Source of the DNA: Aureimonas sp. AU4
Lineage (GTDB): Bacteria > Pseudomonadota > Alphaproteobacteria > Rhizobiales > Rhizobiaceae
NCBI RefSeq assembly: GCF_001463765.1
Contig: NZ_BBWK01000002.1
Location: forward strand, 124,001-188,000
Length of the DNA: 64,000 bases
Reading direction: 5' to 3'
This document shows positions 57,762 through 64,000 of the stretch, in pieces; position 1 is the stretch's first letter, and each line of letters starts with the position of its first letter. The notes beneath the pieces were generated by a model. The model searched no databases and had not been told where the DNA came from. It saw nothing but the letters and a program-made list of their open reading frames with translations. A program made the translations under genes and the position numbers.

Positions 57762-58364
57762 GTGGCCTTCTTCGACTGGATGCATATCGCCGAACGGCCG
57801 ACGTTGCGCGGCAACGACGTGATGCTGCGCCTGCCGTCGGGAGGCGACTACCTGCAGTGGCGGGATCTGCGCGAGGCGAGCCGCGAGTTCCTGACGCCCT
57901 GGGAGCCGGCCTGGACGCGGGACGAATTGACCCGGCACGCATTCCGCATGCGCCTGCGTCGCTACCATCGCGAGGCGCGCGAGCGCTCCGGCTATAGCTT
58001 CTTCATCTTCGATGCCTCGGGCAAGCGTCTTGCAGGCGGGATCACGCTCGGCCGCATTCAACGCGGCGTCGCGCAGAGCGCGACGATCGGCTACTGGATG
58101 GGTCAGATCCATTCCGGACAAGGCGTGATGTATCGTGCGCTGGACCTCGTGAAGACCTTCGCGTTCGACGTCGAAGGGCTGCACCGTCTCGAGGCGGCTT
58201 GCCTGCCCAGCAACGCCCGATCCATTCGGCTCCTCGAAAAATCCGGTTTTCGGCAGGAGGGGCTTCTGCGACAGTACCTTAAGATCGCCGGTGTCTGGGA
58301 GGATCACCGCTTGTACGGCCTCCTGGCCGACGATCGTCCAAGCCGTCGAGCTCATGCACTTTAA
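57762..58364 (+). CDS. RimJ-type GNAT acetyltransferase
   Basis: This 200-residue N-acetyltransferase is of the ribosomal-protein-alanine group (RimJ/RimL-like). It contains RPTLRGNDVMLRLPSGGDYLQWRDLREASREFLTPWEP at the N-terminus, GYWMGQIHSGQGVMYRAL (acetyl-CoA loop region) and LPSNARSIRLLEKSGFRQEGLLRQYLKIAG at the C-terminus. GTG 57762 or ATG 57780 may start it; the next gene overlaps its end. Target is unknown. The operon likely runs thrC-M16-GNAT-GGDEF/EAL. Confidence 0.87.
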   Translation: MAFFDWMHIAERPTLRGNDVMLRLPSGGDYLQWRDLREASREFLTPWEPAWTRDELTRHAFRMRLRRYHREARERSGYSFFIFDASGKRLAGGITLGRIQRGVAQSATIGYWMGQIHSGQGVMYRALDLVKTFAFDVEGLHRLEAACLPSNARSIRLLEKSGFRQEGLLRQYLKIAGVWEDHRLYGLLADDRPSRRAHAL

Positions 58365-61296
58365 CACGCCCAGCCGCGCGAACGAGGTTCCCACCCCCCT
58401 CATGACGCTGTTCCGTCGAGCCGTTCCGGCTGCCTGGGTGCGATTGCTCCTGCCCCTCCTGATCCTGCTCGGCGCGACGGGTCACTCCTACGCCCTGTCG
58501 CCGGTGAGCATAGGACGAGAGGACGTCGCGATCGATCTCCTCCCGGCCGTCGACATCTACCGGGACAGGGGATCGAGCTTCCAGGTGTCGACCGTCCCGG
58601 GTGCCGACGGCATCGTCCGCCGCATCGAGGTGGAATCCAATTCGCCGCAGTCTTCAGGAGACTGGGCCGTGTTCGCGCTCGCCAACAACAGCGACGAGCA
58701 GATCGATCGCCTCGTCGTCGCGCCTCACTTCAGACTGGCCGATTCCGGCATCGTCTGGCCCGATCTCGGCTCGCGGCGGATCGTGTCGATCACGCCGTCC
58801 GAAGGATTCGCACTCGACCGCCAGCAGAGCCCCGAGGCCGACGTCTTCTTCGTGACGCTCGACCCGGGTACGACGATCACGTTCGTGGCGGAACTCGCGT
58901 CGCGCCAGCTCCCCGAAATTCGTCTTTGGGAGCCCAATGCCTACAAGGACACCGTCAACGCCTTCACGCTGTACCGGGGCATCGTGCTCGGCATCGCCGG
59001 GCTTCTCGCGGTCTTCCTGACGATCCTCTTCGTGGTGAAGGGCTCGCCGATGTTCCCGGCGACCGCCGCGCTCGCCTGGGCGGTTCTAGCCTACATCTGC
59101 ATCGACTTCGACTTCTGGCAGAAGCTCGTCCCGATCGTGCCGGGCGAGGAGGGTATCTGGCGTGCCGGGACCGAGATCGCCCTCGCCTTCACGCTCGTCG
59201 TCTTCCTCTACGCCTACCTGAACCTCAACCGCTGGCACGGCGTCCTGTCGGCCTTTACGGCGCTGTGGCTGGCGGGCCTCGGCGGCATCGGCGTCCTCGC
59301 CGCCTTCGATCCGCCGATGGCATCCGGCATCGCGCGTATGTCCCTCGGCGCCACGGCTGCCATCGGGCTCCTGCTGATCCTCTTCCTCTCCTGGCAGCGC
59401 TACGACCGCGCGATCATGCTGATCCCGACCTGGATCCTGATCGGCGTCTGGCTGTTCGCCGGGTGGCTCACCGTTACCGGACGGATCGACAACGACATCA
59501 TCCAGCCCGCGTTAGGCGGCGGACTGGTCCTCCTCGTGCTTCTGATCGGCTTCACCGTCATGCAGCACGCGTTTGCGGGCGGCGGATTCGGCACCGGCCT
59601 TCTGTCCGACATGGAGCGGCGATCGCTGGCGCTTGCGGGCACGGGCGACGCGGTGTGGGACTGGGACGTCACGCGCGATCGCATCTTCGCGGGCTCCGAC
59701 GCGGACGGCAGTTCTGCGATCCCGATCGCGGCGATGAACGGCCCCGCGCGCGACTGGCTTCCGATCCTGCATCCCGATGATCGCGACCGCTTCAAGATCA
59801 CGCTCGACACCATTCTCGAGCATCGGCGGGGGCGCATAGCCCAGGACTTCCGTGTCCGTGCCGAGGACGGGCACTATCACTGGATCTGCCTGCAGGCGCG
59901 GCCTGTTTTAGGCTCGACCGGCGAGGTGGTGCGCTGCGTTGGTACATTGAAGGACGTGACGGAGCGCAAGAAGGCCGAGGAGCGCCTGCTTCACGACGCC
60001 CTGCACGACCAGCTGACCGGCCTTCCGAACCGTGAACTCTTCATCGACCGTCTCGATTCCATATCCGCGCTCGCGACGACGCGACGGGACGTCCGTCCGA
60101 CGCTCTTCGTGATCGACGTCGACCGCTTCTCGCAGGTCAACGACGATTTCGGCATGGCAACGGGTGACACGATCCTCCTGACGCTCGGCCGCCGCCTCAA
60201 GCGCGCCCTTCGGCCGCAGGATTCGCTAGCCCGGCTCTCGGGCGACAAGTTCGGCCTCATCCTGATGTCGGAGACCGAGGTCGATGCGGTCGGGGCCTTC
60301 GCGGAGACGCTCCGCGACGTGGTTCGCGCACCGATCGCCTTCTCGGACAGGGACATCATCCTGACCGCCTCGATCGGCCTGACGGGATGGAGCGAGGGCG
60401 CGGGGGCCGATGAGGTTCTACGCGAGGCCGAGCTCGCGATGTATCAGGCCAAGCGTCTGGGGGGCGACCGCATCGAGGCCTTTCGCCCGGCCTTCAAGAC
60501 CCACAGTTCCGGCAAGGTGGAGCTTGAATCCGATTTGCGGCGCGCCTTCGGCCGCAACGAGCTGTCCTTGGCCTACCAGCCCATCGTCCGCCTGTCGGAC
60601 GGGCAGATTGCCGGCTTCGAGGCCCTTCTGCGGTGGAACCATATCCGCCGTGGGCCCGTCTCGCCCGCCGAGTTCATCCCCATCGCGGAGTCGACCGGCC
60701 TGATCGTGCAGCTGGGGCAATTCGCGCTCGACGAAGCCGTGCGTCGCCTCTCGGATTGGCAGAAACTGCCGGGCCAGGCGAAGCTGTTCGTCTCCGTCAA
60801 TATCTCAAGCCGTCAGCTGATCCGCCAGGATCTCGTCAACGACGTGCGCCAGACGCTGAAGCTCTATAACCTCGCGCCGGAAACGCTGAAGCTCGAGCTG
60901 ACGGAGTCCTTGGTCATGGACAATCCGGAGCGCTCGGCCAAGCTCCTCGTACGCCTGAAGGAGATGGGCGTCGGGCTGTCGCTCGACGACTTCGGCACGG
61001 GATACTCGTCCCTCTCCTACCTCATGCGCTTCCCCTTCGACACGCTGAAGATCGACCAGACCTTCCTGCGTGGCGAAGCGCAGCCTCAGCGTCCGATCAT
61101 CGTCCAGTCCATCGTCAACATGGCGCATGAACTGGGTCTGGCGGTCGTCGCGGAAGGCGTTGAGACGGATGCAGATGCGGCCAAGCTGAAGCTTTTGAAC
61201 TGCGAATACGCCCAGAGCTATCTCTACGCGCCCCCGCTGAGCGCGGAAGAGGCGCGGCGCAGGCTGCAGGAGCGCCAGACCCGTCGCGCGAGCTGA
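58354..61296 (+). CDS. Membrane GGDEF(degenerate)/EAL c-di-GMP protein with PAS and 7TM sensor
   Basis: The product is up to 980 residues. A signal segment is followed by a 7TMR-DISM-like periplasmic domain, seven membrane helices (~200-425), a PAS domain (~440-560), a GGDEF domain and an EAL domain (~740-975). The cyclase site reads SGDKF, not GGDEF (Glu to Lys), so diguanylate cyclase activity is likely lost. An I-site RPQD remains five residues upstream. EAL is intact: EALLRWNH, VNISSRQL, ELTES, DDFGTGYSS, KIDQTF, EGVET. So it is probably a c-di-GMP phosphodiesterase. ATGs at 58354 and 58402 are both possible; 58402 has no overlap with the GNAT gene. Confidence 0.88.
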   Translation: MHFNTPSRANEVPTPLMTLFRRAVPAAWVRLLLPLLILLGATGHSYALSPVSIGREDVAIDLLPAVDIYRDRGSSFQVSTVPGADGIVRRIEVESNSPQSSGDWAVFALANNSDEQIDRLVVAPHFRLADSGIVWPDLGSRRIVSITPSEGFALDRQQSPEADVFFVTLDPGTTITFVAELASRQLPEIRLWEPNAYKDTVNAFTLYRGIVLGIAGLLAVFLTILFVVKGSPMFPATAALAWAVLAYICIDFDFWQKLVPIVPGEEGIWRAGTEIALAFTLVVFLYAYLNLNRWHGVLSAFTALWLAGLGGIGVLAAFDPPMASGIARMSLGATAAIGLLLILFLSWQRYDRAIMLIPTWILIGVWLFAGWLTVTGRIDNDIIQPALGGGLVLLVLLIGFTVMQHAFAGGGFGTGLLSDMERRSLALAGTGDAVWDWDVTRDRIFAGSDADGSSAIPIAAMNGPARDWLPILHPDDRDRFKITLDTILEHRRGRIAQDFRVRAEDGHYHWICLQARPVLGSTGEVVRCVGTLKDVTERKKAEERLLHDALHDQLTGLPNRELFIDRLDSISALATTRRDVRPTLFVIDVDRFSQVNDDFGMATGDTILLTLGRRLKRALRPQDSLARLSGDKFGLILMSETEVDAVGAFAETLRDVVRAPIAFSDRDIILTASIGLTGWSEGAGADEVLREAELAMYQAKRLGGDRIEAFRPAFKTHSSGKVELESDLRRAFGRNELSLAYQPIVRLSDGQIAGFEALLRWNHIRRGPVSPAEFIPIAESTGLIVQLGQFALDEAVRRLSDWQKLPGQAKLFVSVNISSRQLIRQDLVNDVRQTLKLYNLAPETLKLELTESLVMDNPERSAKLLVRLKEMGVGLSLDDFGTGYSSLSYLMRFPFDTLKIDQTFLRGEAQPQRPIIVQSIVNMAHELGLAVVAEGVETDADAAKLKLLNCEYAQSYLYAPPLSAEEARRRLQERQTRRAS

Positions 61297-61309
61297 GGCG
61301 TTGCCTCAG
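61293..61309. terminator. Short hairpin over two convergent stop codons
   Basis: CTGAGGC-GTT-GCCTCAG is a 7-bp perfect inverted repeat with a 3-base loop across the stop codons of the GGDEF/EAL and yqgE genes. It may help both strands terminate. No U-run is seen. Confidence 0.4.
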
Positions 61310-61914
61310 GCGTGTCCGGCCTCGCTTGTCAGGAAGGCCGGATCGACGCCGAGTATGCCGAGCGCCCTGACATACTTGTCGTCGAGAGACGGGTCGAAGA
61401 CGATGTCGAGATCGGCCGGGCAGGTGAGCCAGCCGTTGGCGGCGATCTCCGACTCGAGTTGCCCCGCCTCCCAGCCCGCATATCCCAAGACCATGATCGC
61501 GGTGTGAGGCCCGATGCCCTTCGAGATGGCGCGCAGGATATCCAGCGTCGGCGTCAGCGAGATCCCGTCGTCCACCGGCACCGTCGACTCGGAGTCGTAG
61601 TCGTCGGAGTGGAGAACGAAACCGCGTCCGCGCTCGACCGGACCGCCCGCGCAGACCGACACCTCCCGCCCCTTGTCGGGCAGGCGGATCTCCTCAGGAT
61701 CGGCGACGATCTCGAGCTGCGTCAGAAGCGCCGCGAAGCTCAGCGGTTGCGCCTTATTGATGATGAAGCCCATCGCACCATTCGACGAATGGGCGCAGAT
61801 ATAGACGACGCTGCGCGCGAAGCGCTCGTCGGCCATGCCCGGCATGGCGATCAGGAAGTGACCTTCCAGAGACGCTGTCTCGTCGGGTCGGCTGCGCATC
61901 TTTTCGAGGTCCAT
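61306..61914 (-). CDS. YqgE/AlgH family protein (DUF179)
   Basis: This 202-residue protein matches the DUF179/YqgE family: [39 protein letters not shown] near the N-terminus, [20 protein letters not shown] in the middle, and [34 protein letters not shown] at the C-terminus. Its function is not established. The neighbouring gene downstream on the other strand begins four bases from its ATG if the GTG at 61918 is used. Confidence 0.92.
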   Translation of the reverse strand: MDLEKMRSRPDETASLEGHFLIAMPGMADERFARSVVYICAHSSNGAMGFIINKAQPLSFAALLTQLEIVADPEEIRLPDKGREVSVCAGGPVERGRGFVLHSDDYDSESTVPVDDGISLTPTLDILRAISKGIGPHTAIMVLGYAGWEAGQLESEIAANGWLTCPADLDIVFDPSLDDKYVRALGILGVDPAFLTSEAGHA

Positions 61915-61917
61915 GGC

Positions 61918-62829
61918 GTGAAGATAGAGACGTCTTCTGCGAATTGCACGGGCGATCGTGGTGGATGGAGGACCATTCGTCGGACCCCCCGTCGCATCAA
62001 ATTGCTCACTGCCCTGTCGCTGCTACTCGGTACCATCGCGCCGTCATCAGCACAGGATGATCTGTCGCAGATGCAGATCGATGGCGCGACGCTGCGGCTC
62101 TCACTACTTGAGCCCCGATCGGACGGCGTGATTGAGGGTGTCCTGTCAATCGACCTGGAACCCGGCTGGAAGACCTACTGGAAGAATCCGGGGCCGGTCG
62201 GGCTTGCGCCGGTGCTCAATTTCGGGCGCAGCGTCAGCCTCGGCCCCGTGCGTACCCTGTTTCCCGCGCCGATCCGGTTCGACGAAGCCGGGTCGTCGAG
62301 CATCGGCTATGACCAGCCGGTACTCCTCCCCTTTTCGGCCAACGTCGCGGGCGGCGGACGGCCTCGCGTCGTCCTCGACGTCACGCTCGGGCTCTGCCGC
62401 GCGCTATGCGTCCCGGTGTCGGCCACGCTGCAGGCGGAGGCGACGAAAAGTCTCTCCGCTCGAGCCGTCGCGCTGGCAGCGGCAAGTGCCCTGCCGCTGC
62501 CCGGTGCGCCTGGCGATCTCCAGGCGAGCTACGACGGCTCGGACATTCTCGTGCGGATCGGTACGCCCGATCTTCCGGGGAAACCGGATGTCTTTCTCGA
62601 CGGCGGCGCTGCCTGGTCGTTCGGAGATCCTACGAAGCCCGCGAAGCACGAAGCAAACGGCTGGAGCTTGCGCCTCCCCGCATCGGTCAAGGAGACGCGG
62701 TCGGGTGACCTGCCTTCGGTGGATATCGTGTTGACCTCCGGCGAGATCGCCCGATCCTATGCAGGCATCCGGGTCGAACCGGTGCCGCCGGCCGGCGCGC
62801 GGCCAGCAGACAGGACTCCCCAACCATGA
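61918..62829 (+). CDS. DsbD N-terminal-domain-like exported protein
   Basis: This product of about 303 residues has a signal peptide ([18 protein letters not shown]), then a DsbD-alpha-like immunoglobulin fold: [30 protein letters not shown], the Cys pair CRALCVPV (C-x3-C), and strand-rich C-terminal segments. It belongs to the protein-disulfide-reductase N-domain family common in alphaproteobacteria next to peroxiredoxin genes. GTG 61918 is preceded by GAGG and supplies a basic n-region; TTG 62002 is the alternative. It is coupled to the peroxiredoxin (4-bp overlap). Confidence 0.78.
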   Translation: MKIETSSANCTGDRGGWRTIRRTPRRIKLLTALSLLLGTIAPSSAQDDLSQMQIDGATLRLSLLEPRSDGVIEGVLSIDLEPGWKTYWKNPGPVGLAPVLNFGRSVSLGPVRTLFPAPIRFDEAGSSSIGYDQPVLLPFSANVAGGGRPRVVLDVTLGLCRALCVPVSATLQAEATKSLSARAVALAAASALPLPGAPGDLQASYDGSDILVRIGTPDLPGKPDVFLDGGAAWSFGDPTKPAKHEANGWSLRLPASVKETRSGDLPSVDIVLTSGEIARSYAGIRVEPVPPAGARPADRTPQP

Positions 62830-63311
62830 CCATCATGCCCGGCGAGACGATCCCCGCCGTCAACTTCCGCTCGCCGGGCCCGGACGGGCCGACGACGATC
62901 ACATCGGCCGACGTCTTCTCGGGCAAGAAAGTCGTTCTCTTCGCCGTGCCCGGCGCCTTCACACCGACTTGCACGATGAACCACCTACCCGGCTATCTCG
63001 AGCACGAGCGCGAGCTTCGCGAGCGCGGCGTCGACACGATCGCCGTGACAGCCGTCAACGATGTCCACGTCATGCGAGCATGGGCCGAGGCGACAGGCGC
63101 CGCCGACCGCATCCTGTTTCTCGCAGACGGCAACGCGGAGTTCGCGCGAGCCGTCGGGCTGGAGATGGACATGAGCGGCGGCGGTATGGGCACACGCTCG
63201 AAACGCTACTCGATGCTGATCGAGAACGGCGTCGTACGGGCGCTCAACGTCGAGGAGTCGCCGGGTCGGGCGGACACGTCGTCCGCGGCGGCCATGCTCG
63301 AAAGCCTCTAG
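62826..63311 (+). CDS. Peroxiredoxin (Prx5/AhpC-TSA type)
   Basis: This 161-residue thiol peroxidase of the Prx5 subgroup has the peroxidatic Cys in VPGAFTPTCTMNHLPGY (PxxxTxxC) and the typical VNDVHVMRAWAE and ADGNAEFARAVGLEMD region. The C-terminal TRSKRYSMLIENGVVRALNVE segment is as in glutaredoxin-dependent relatives. Overlap of its ATG with the previous stop (ATGA) indicates coupling to the DsbD-like gene. The product detoxifies peroxides in the cytoplasm. Convergent with rnhA (three bases). Confidence 0.92.
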   Translation: MTIMPGETIPAVNFRSPGPDGPTTITSADVFSGKKVVLFAVPGAFTPTCTMNHLPGYLEHERELRERGVDTIAVTAVNDVHVMRAWAEATGAADRILFLADGNAEFARAVGLEMDMSGGGMGTRSKRYSMLIENGVVRALNVEESPGRADTSSAAAMLESL

Positions 63312-63314
63312 GTC

Positions 63315-63782
63315 TCAGGCCGCGTTCGGCCGCTTCTTGAAGGGCGCCATACCCGCGCGGGCGAGCTCGTCCGCGCGCTCGTTCTGGGCGTGGCCGGCGT
63401 GGCCCTTCACCCAATGAAAGGTCACCTCGTGCCGGAGGCGTTCCGCGTCGAGCCTTTGCCAGAGTTCGGCGTTCTTGACCGGCTTCTTGTCGGCCGTGCG
63501 CCAGCCGTTGCGCTTCCATCCGTGAATCCACTTCGTGATGCCGTCTCGCAAATATTGCGAGTCGGAGTGGAGATGGACGGCGCAGGGCCGCTTCAGAGCA
63601 GCCAGTGCCTCGATGGCGGCCAAAAGCTCCATGCGATTGTTGGTCGTCAGCGCCTCACCGCCCGACAACTCCCGCTCGGTATCACCGGACCGCAGGATCG
63701 CCCCCCAGCCACCCGGCCCCGGATTGCCGGAGCAGGCGCCGTCCGTGAAGATATCGACCCGCGTCGTCTCGCTCATGCTCAT
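63315..63782 (-). CDS. rnhA: Ribonuclease HI
   Basis: This 155-residue enzyme degrades RNA in RNA/DNA hybrids. The catalytic Asp is in [16 protein letters not shown], the Glu in [12 protein letters not shown], and the second Asp in [26 protein letters not shown] provides His and the last Asp. The length fits RNase HI without an extra domain. It lies two bases downstream of the thrB stop on the minus strand; thrB-rnhA is a usual order in this group. Confidence 0.95.
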   Translation of the reverse strand: MSMSETTRVDIFTDGACSGNPGPGGWGAILRSGDTERELSGGEALTTNNRMELLAAIEALAALKRPCAVHLHSDSQYLRDGITKWIHGWKRNGWRTADKKPVKNAELWQRLDAERLRHEVTFHWVKGHAGHAQNERADELARAGMAPFKKRPNAA

Positions 63783-63784
63783 GC

Positions 63785-64000
63785 CTATCGATGCACCCCG
63801 TAATCCGCGACGCTTCGCACGCTGCGGTGAAAACGGGATTTACGCAGATATTCCTTCGGGTCCTTCTTCGTCACGAAGGAGTTGGCCGGGACGTGGATCC
63901 AGTCGTAAAGGCGGGTCAGCAGAAAGCGTAGCGCCGCGCCTCGTGCGAGCAGCGGCAGCGCCGCCAGTTCCGCGGGTGAAAGTTCACGAGCGCTGCGATA
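63785..64000 (-). CDS. thrB: Homoserine kinase, C-terminal fragment (5' end beyond window)
   Basis: This is a 71-codon C-terminal piece on the minus strand ending at TAG 63785-63787. The visible residues include [15 protein letters not shown], then an aminoglycoside-phosphotransferase-fold end [16 protein letters not shown], as in the ThrB of alphaproteobacteria. The start lies to the right of the window. Together with thrC (55034) it supplies threonine. Its stop is two bases upstream of the rnhA ATG. Confidence 0.85.
   Translation of the reverse strand, partial: YRSARELSPAELAALPLLARGAALRFLLTRLYDWIHVPANSFVTKKDPKEYLRKSRFHRSVRSVADYGVHR

Noticed and set aside
60000-61296. Active diguanylate cyclase
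   Set aside because: The GGDEF site is SGDKF; the key Glu is missing, so the gene is called a probable phosphodiesterase instead.

Overview
The window looks like chromosomal DNA of a GC-rich alphaproteobacterium, most likely order Hyphomicrobiales (Rhizobiales), possibly near Aurantimonadaceae. The evidence is a CcrM-type GANTC methyltransferase, an F1-ATPase zeta-subunit (DUF1476) protein, a RibBX-type riboflavin protein, DUF721 and YqgE proteins, a pyruvate phosphate dikinase, and the thrC/M16 peptidase and thrB/rnhA neighbourhoods. The taxonomic placement is inference from gene content only. No rRNA, insertion sequence, prophage or CRISPR array was seen.

Layout: (1) 1-6.1 kb holds the end of a formate dehydrogenase operon (fdsB partial, fdsG), then terC-queF-ribBX, a frameshifted two-domain VOC (catechol 2,3-dioxygenase-like) gene and a small hydrolase. 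(2) 6.2-29.2 kb is an accessory low-oxygen/stress island. It carries an Rrf2 regulator, a P1B-type metal ATPase, a NarX/NarL-like two-component system, three tandem secreted Gly-Asn-repeat proteins, two SPW-repeat membrane proteins, three zinc alcohol dehydrogenases, a host-attachment-family protein with a CarS-like membrane protein, CBS, MgtC/DUF4010, hemerythrin-like, potassium-channel-like, two universal stress, GNAT, Hsp20 and BON proteins, an extra zeta-subunit paralogue, and an NRAMP-like transporter. In its middle lies an Fnr/FnrN regulator with an intact Fe-S cysteine set. Seven perfect TTGA-N6-TCAA boxes and three one-mismatch versions lie upstream of most of these genes, so the island is probably one Fnr/FixK-type regulon. 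(3) 29.3-33.4 kb has a MarR regulator, a DegP-like protease and an unusual surface protein that joins Gly-Asn repeats to YadA-like head repeats and a YadA-like membrane anchor, followed by a secreted protein.

(4) 33.4-44.5 kb has tRNA-Pro(CGG) and tRNA-Gln(UUG), a DbpA-like helicase, a Zur-box-controlled zinc ABC transporter (znuCBA/aztABC-like) with a possible small leader ORF, trhO, an MBL hydrolase, DUF1499 and an acyl-CoA ligase. (5) 44.5-64 kb is mostly housekeeping: ppdK, a DsbA-like oxidoreductase, DUF721, O-antigen ligase and GT25, mutY, two HAD phosphatases, ccrM, thrC, an M16 peptidase, a GNAT, a GGDEF(degenerate)/EAL protein, yqgE, a DsbD-N-like protein, a peroxiredoxin, rnhA and partial thrB.

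The most unusual material is the Gly-Asn-repeat protein family (three tandem genes plus the YadA hybrid) and the dense Fnr-box island around it.
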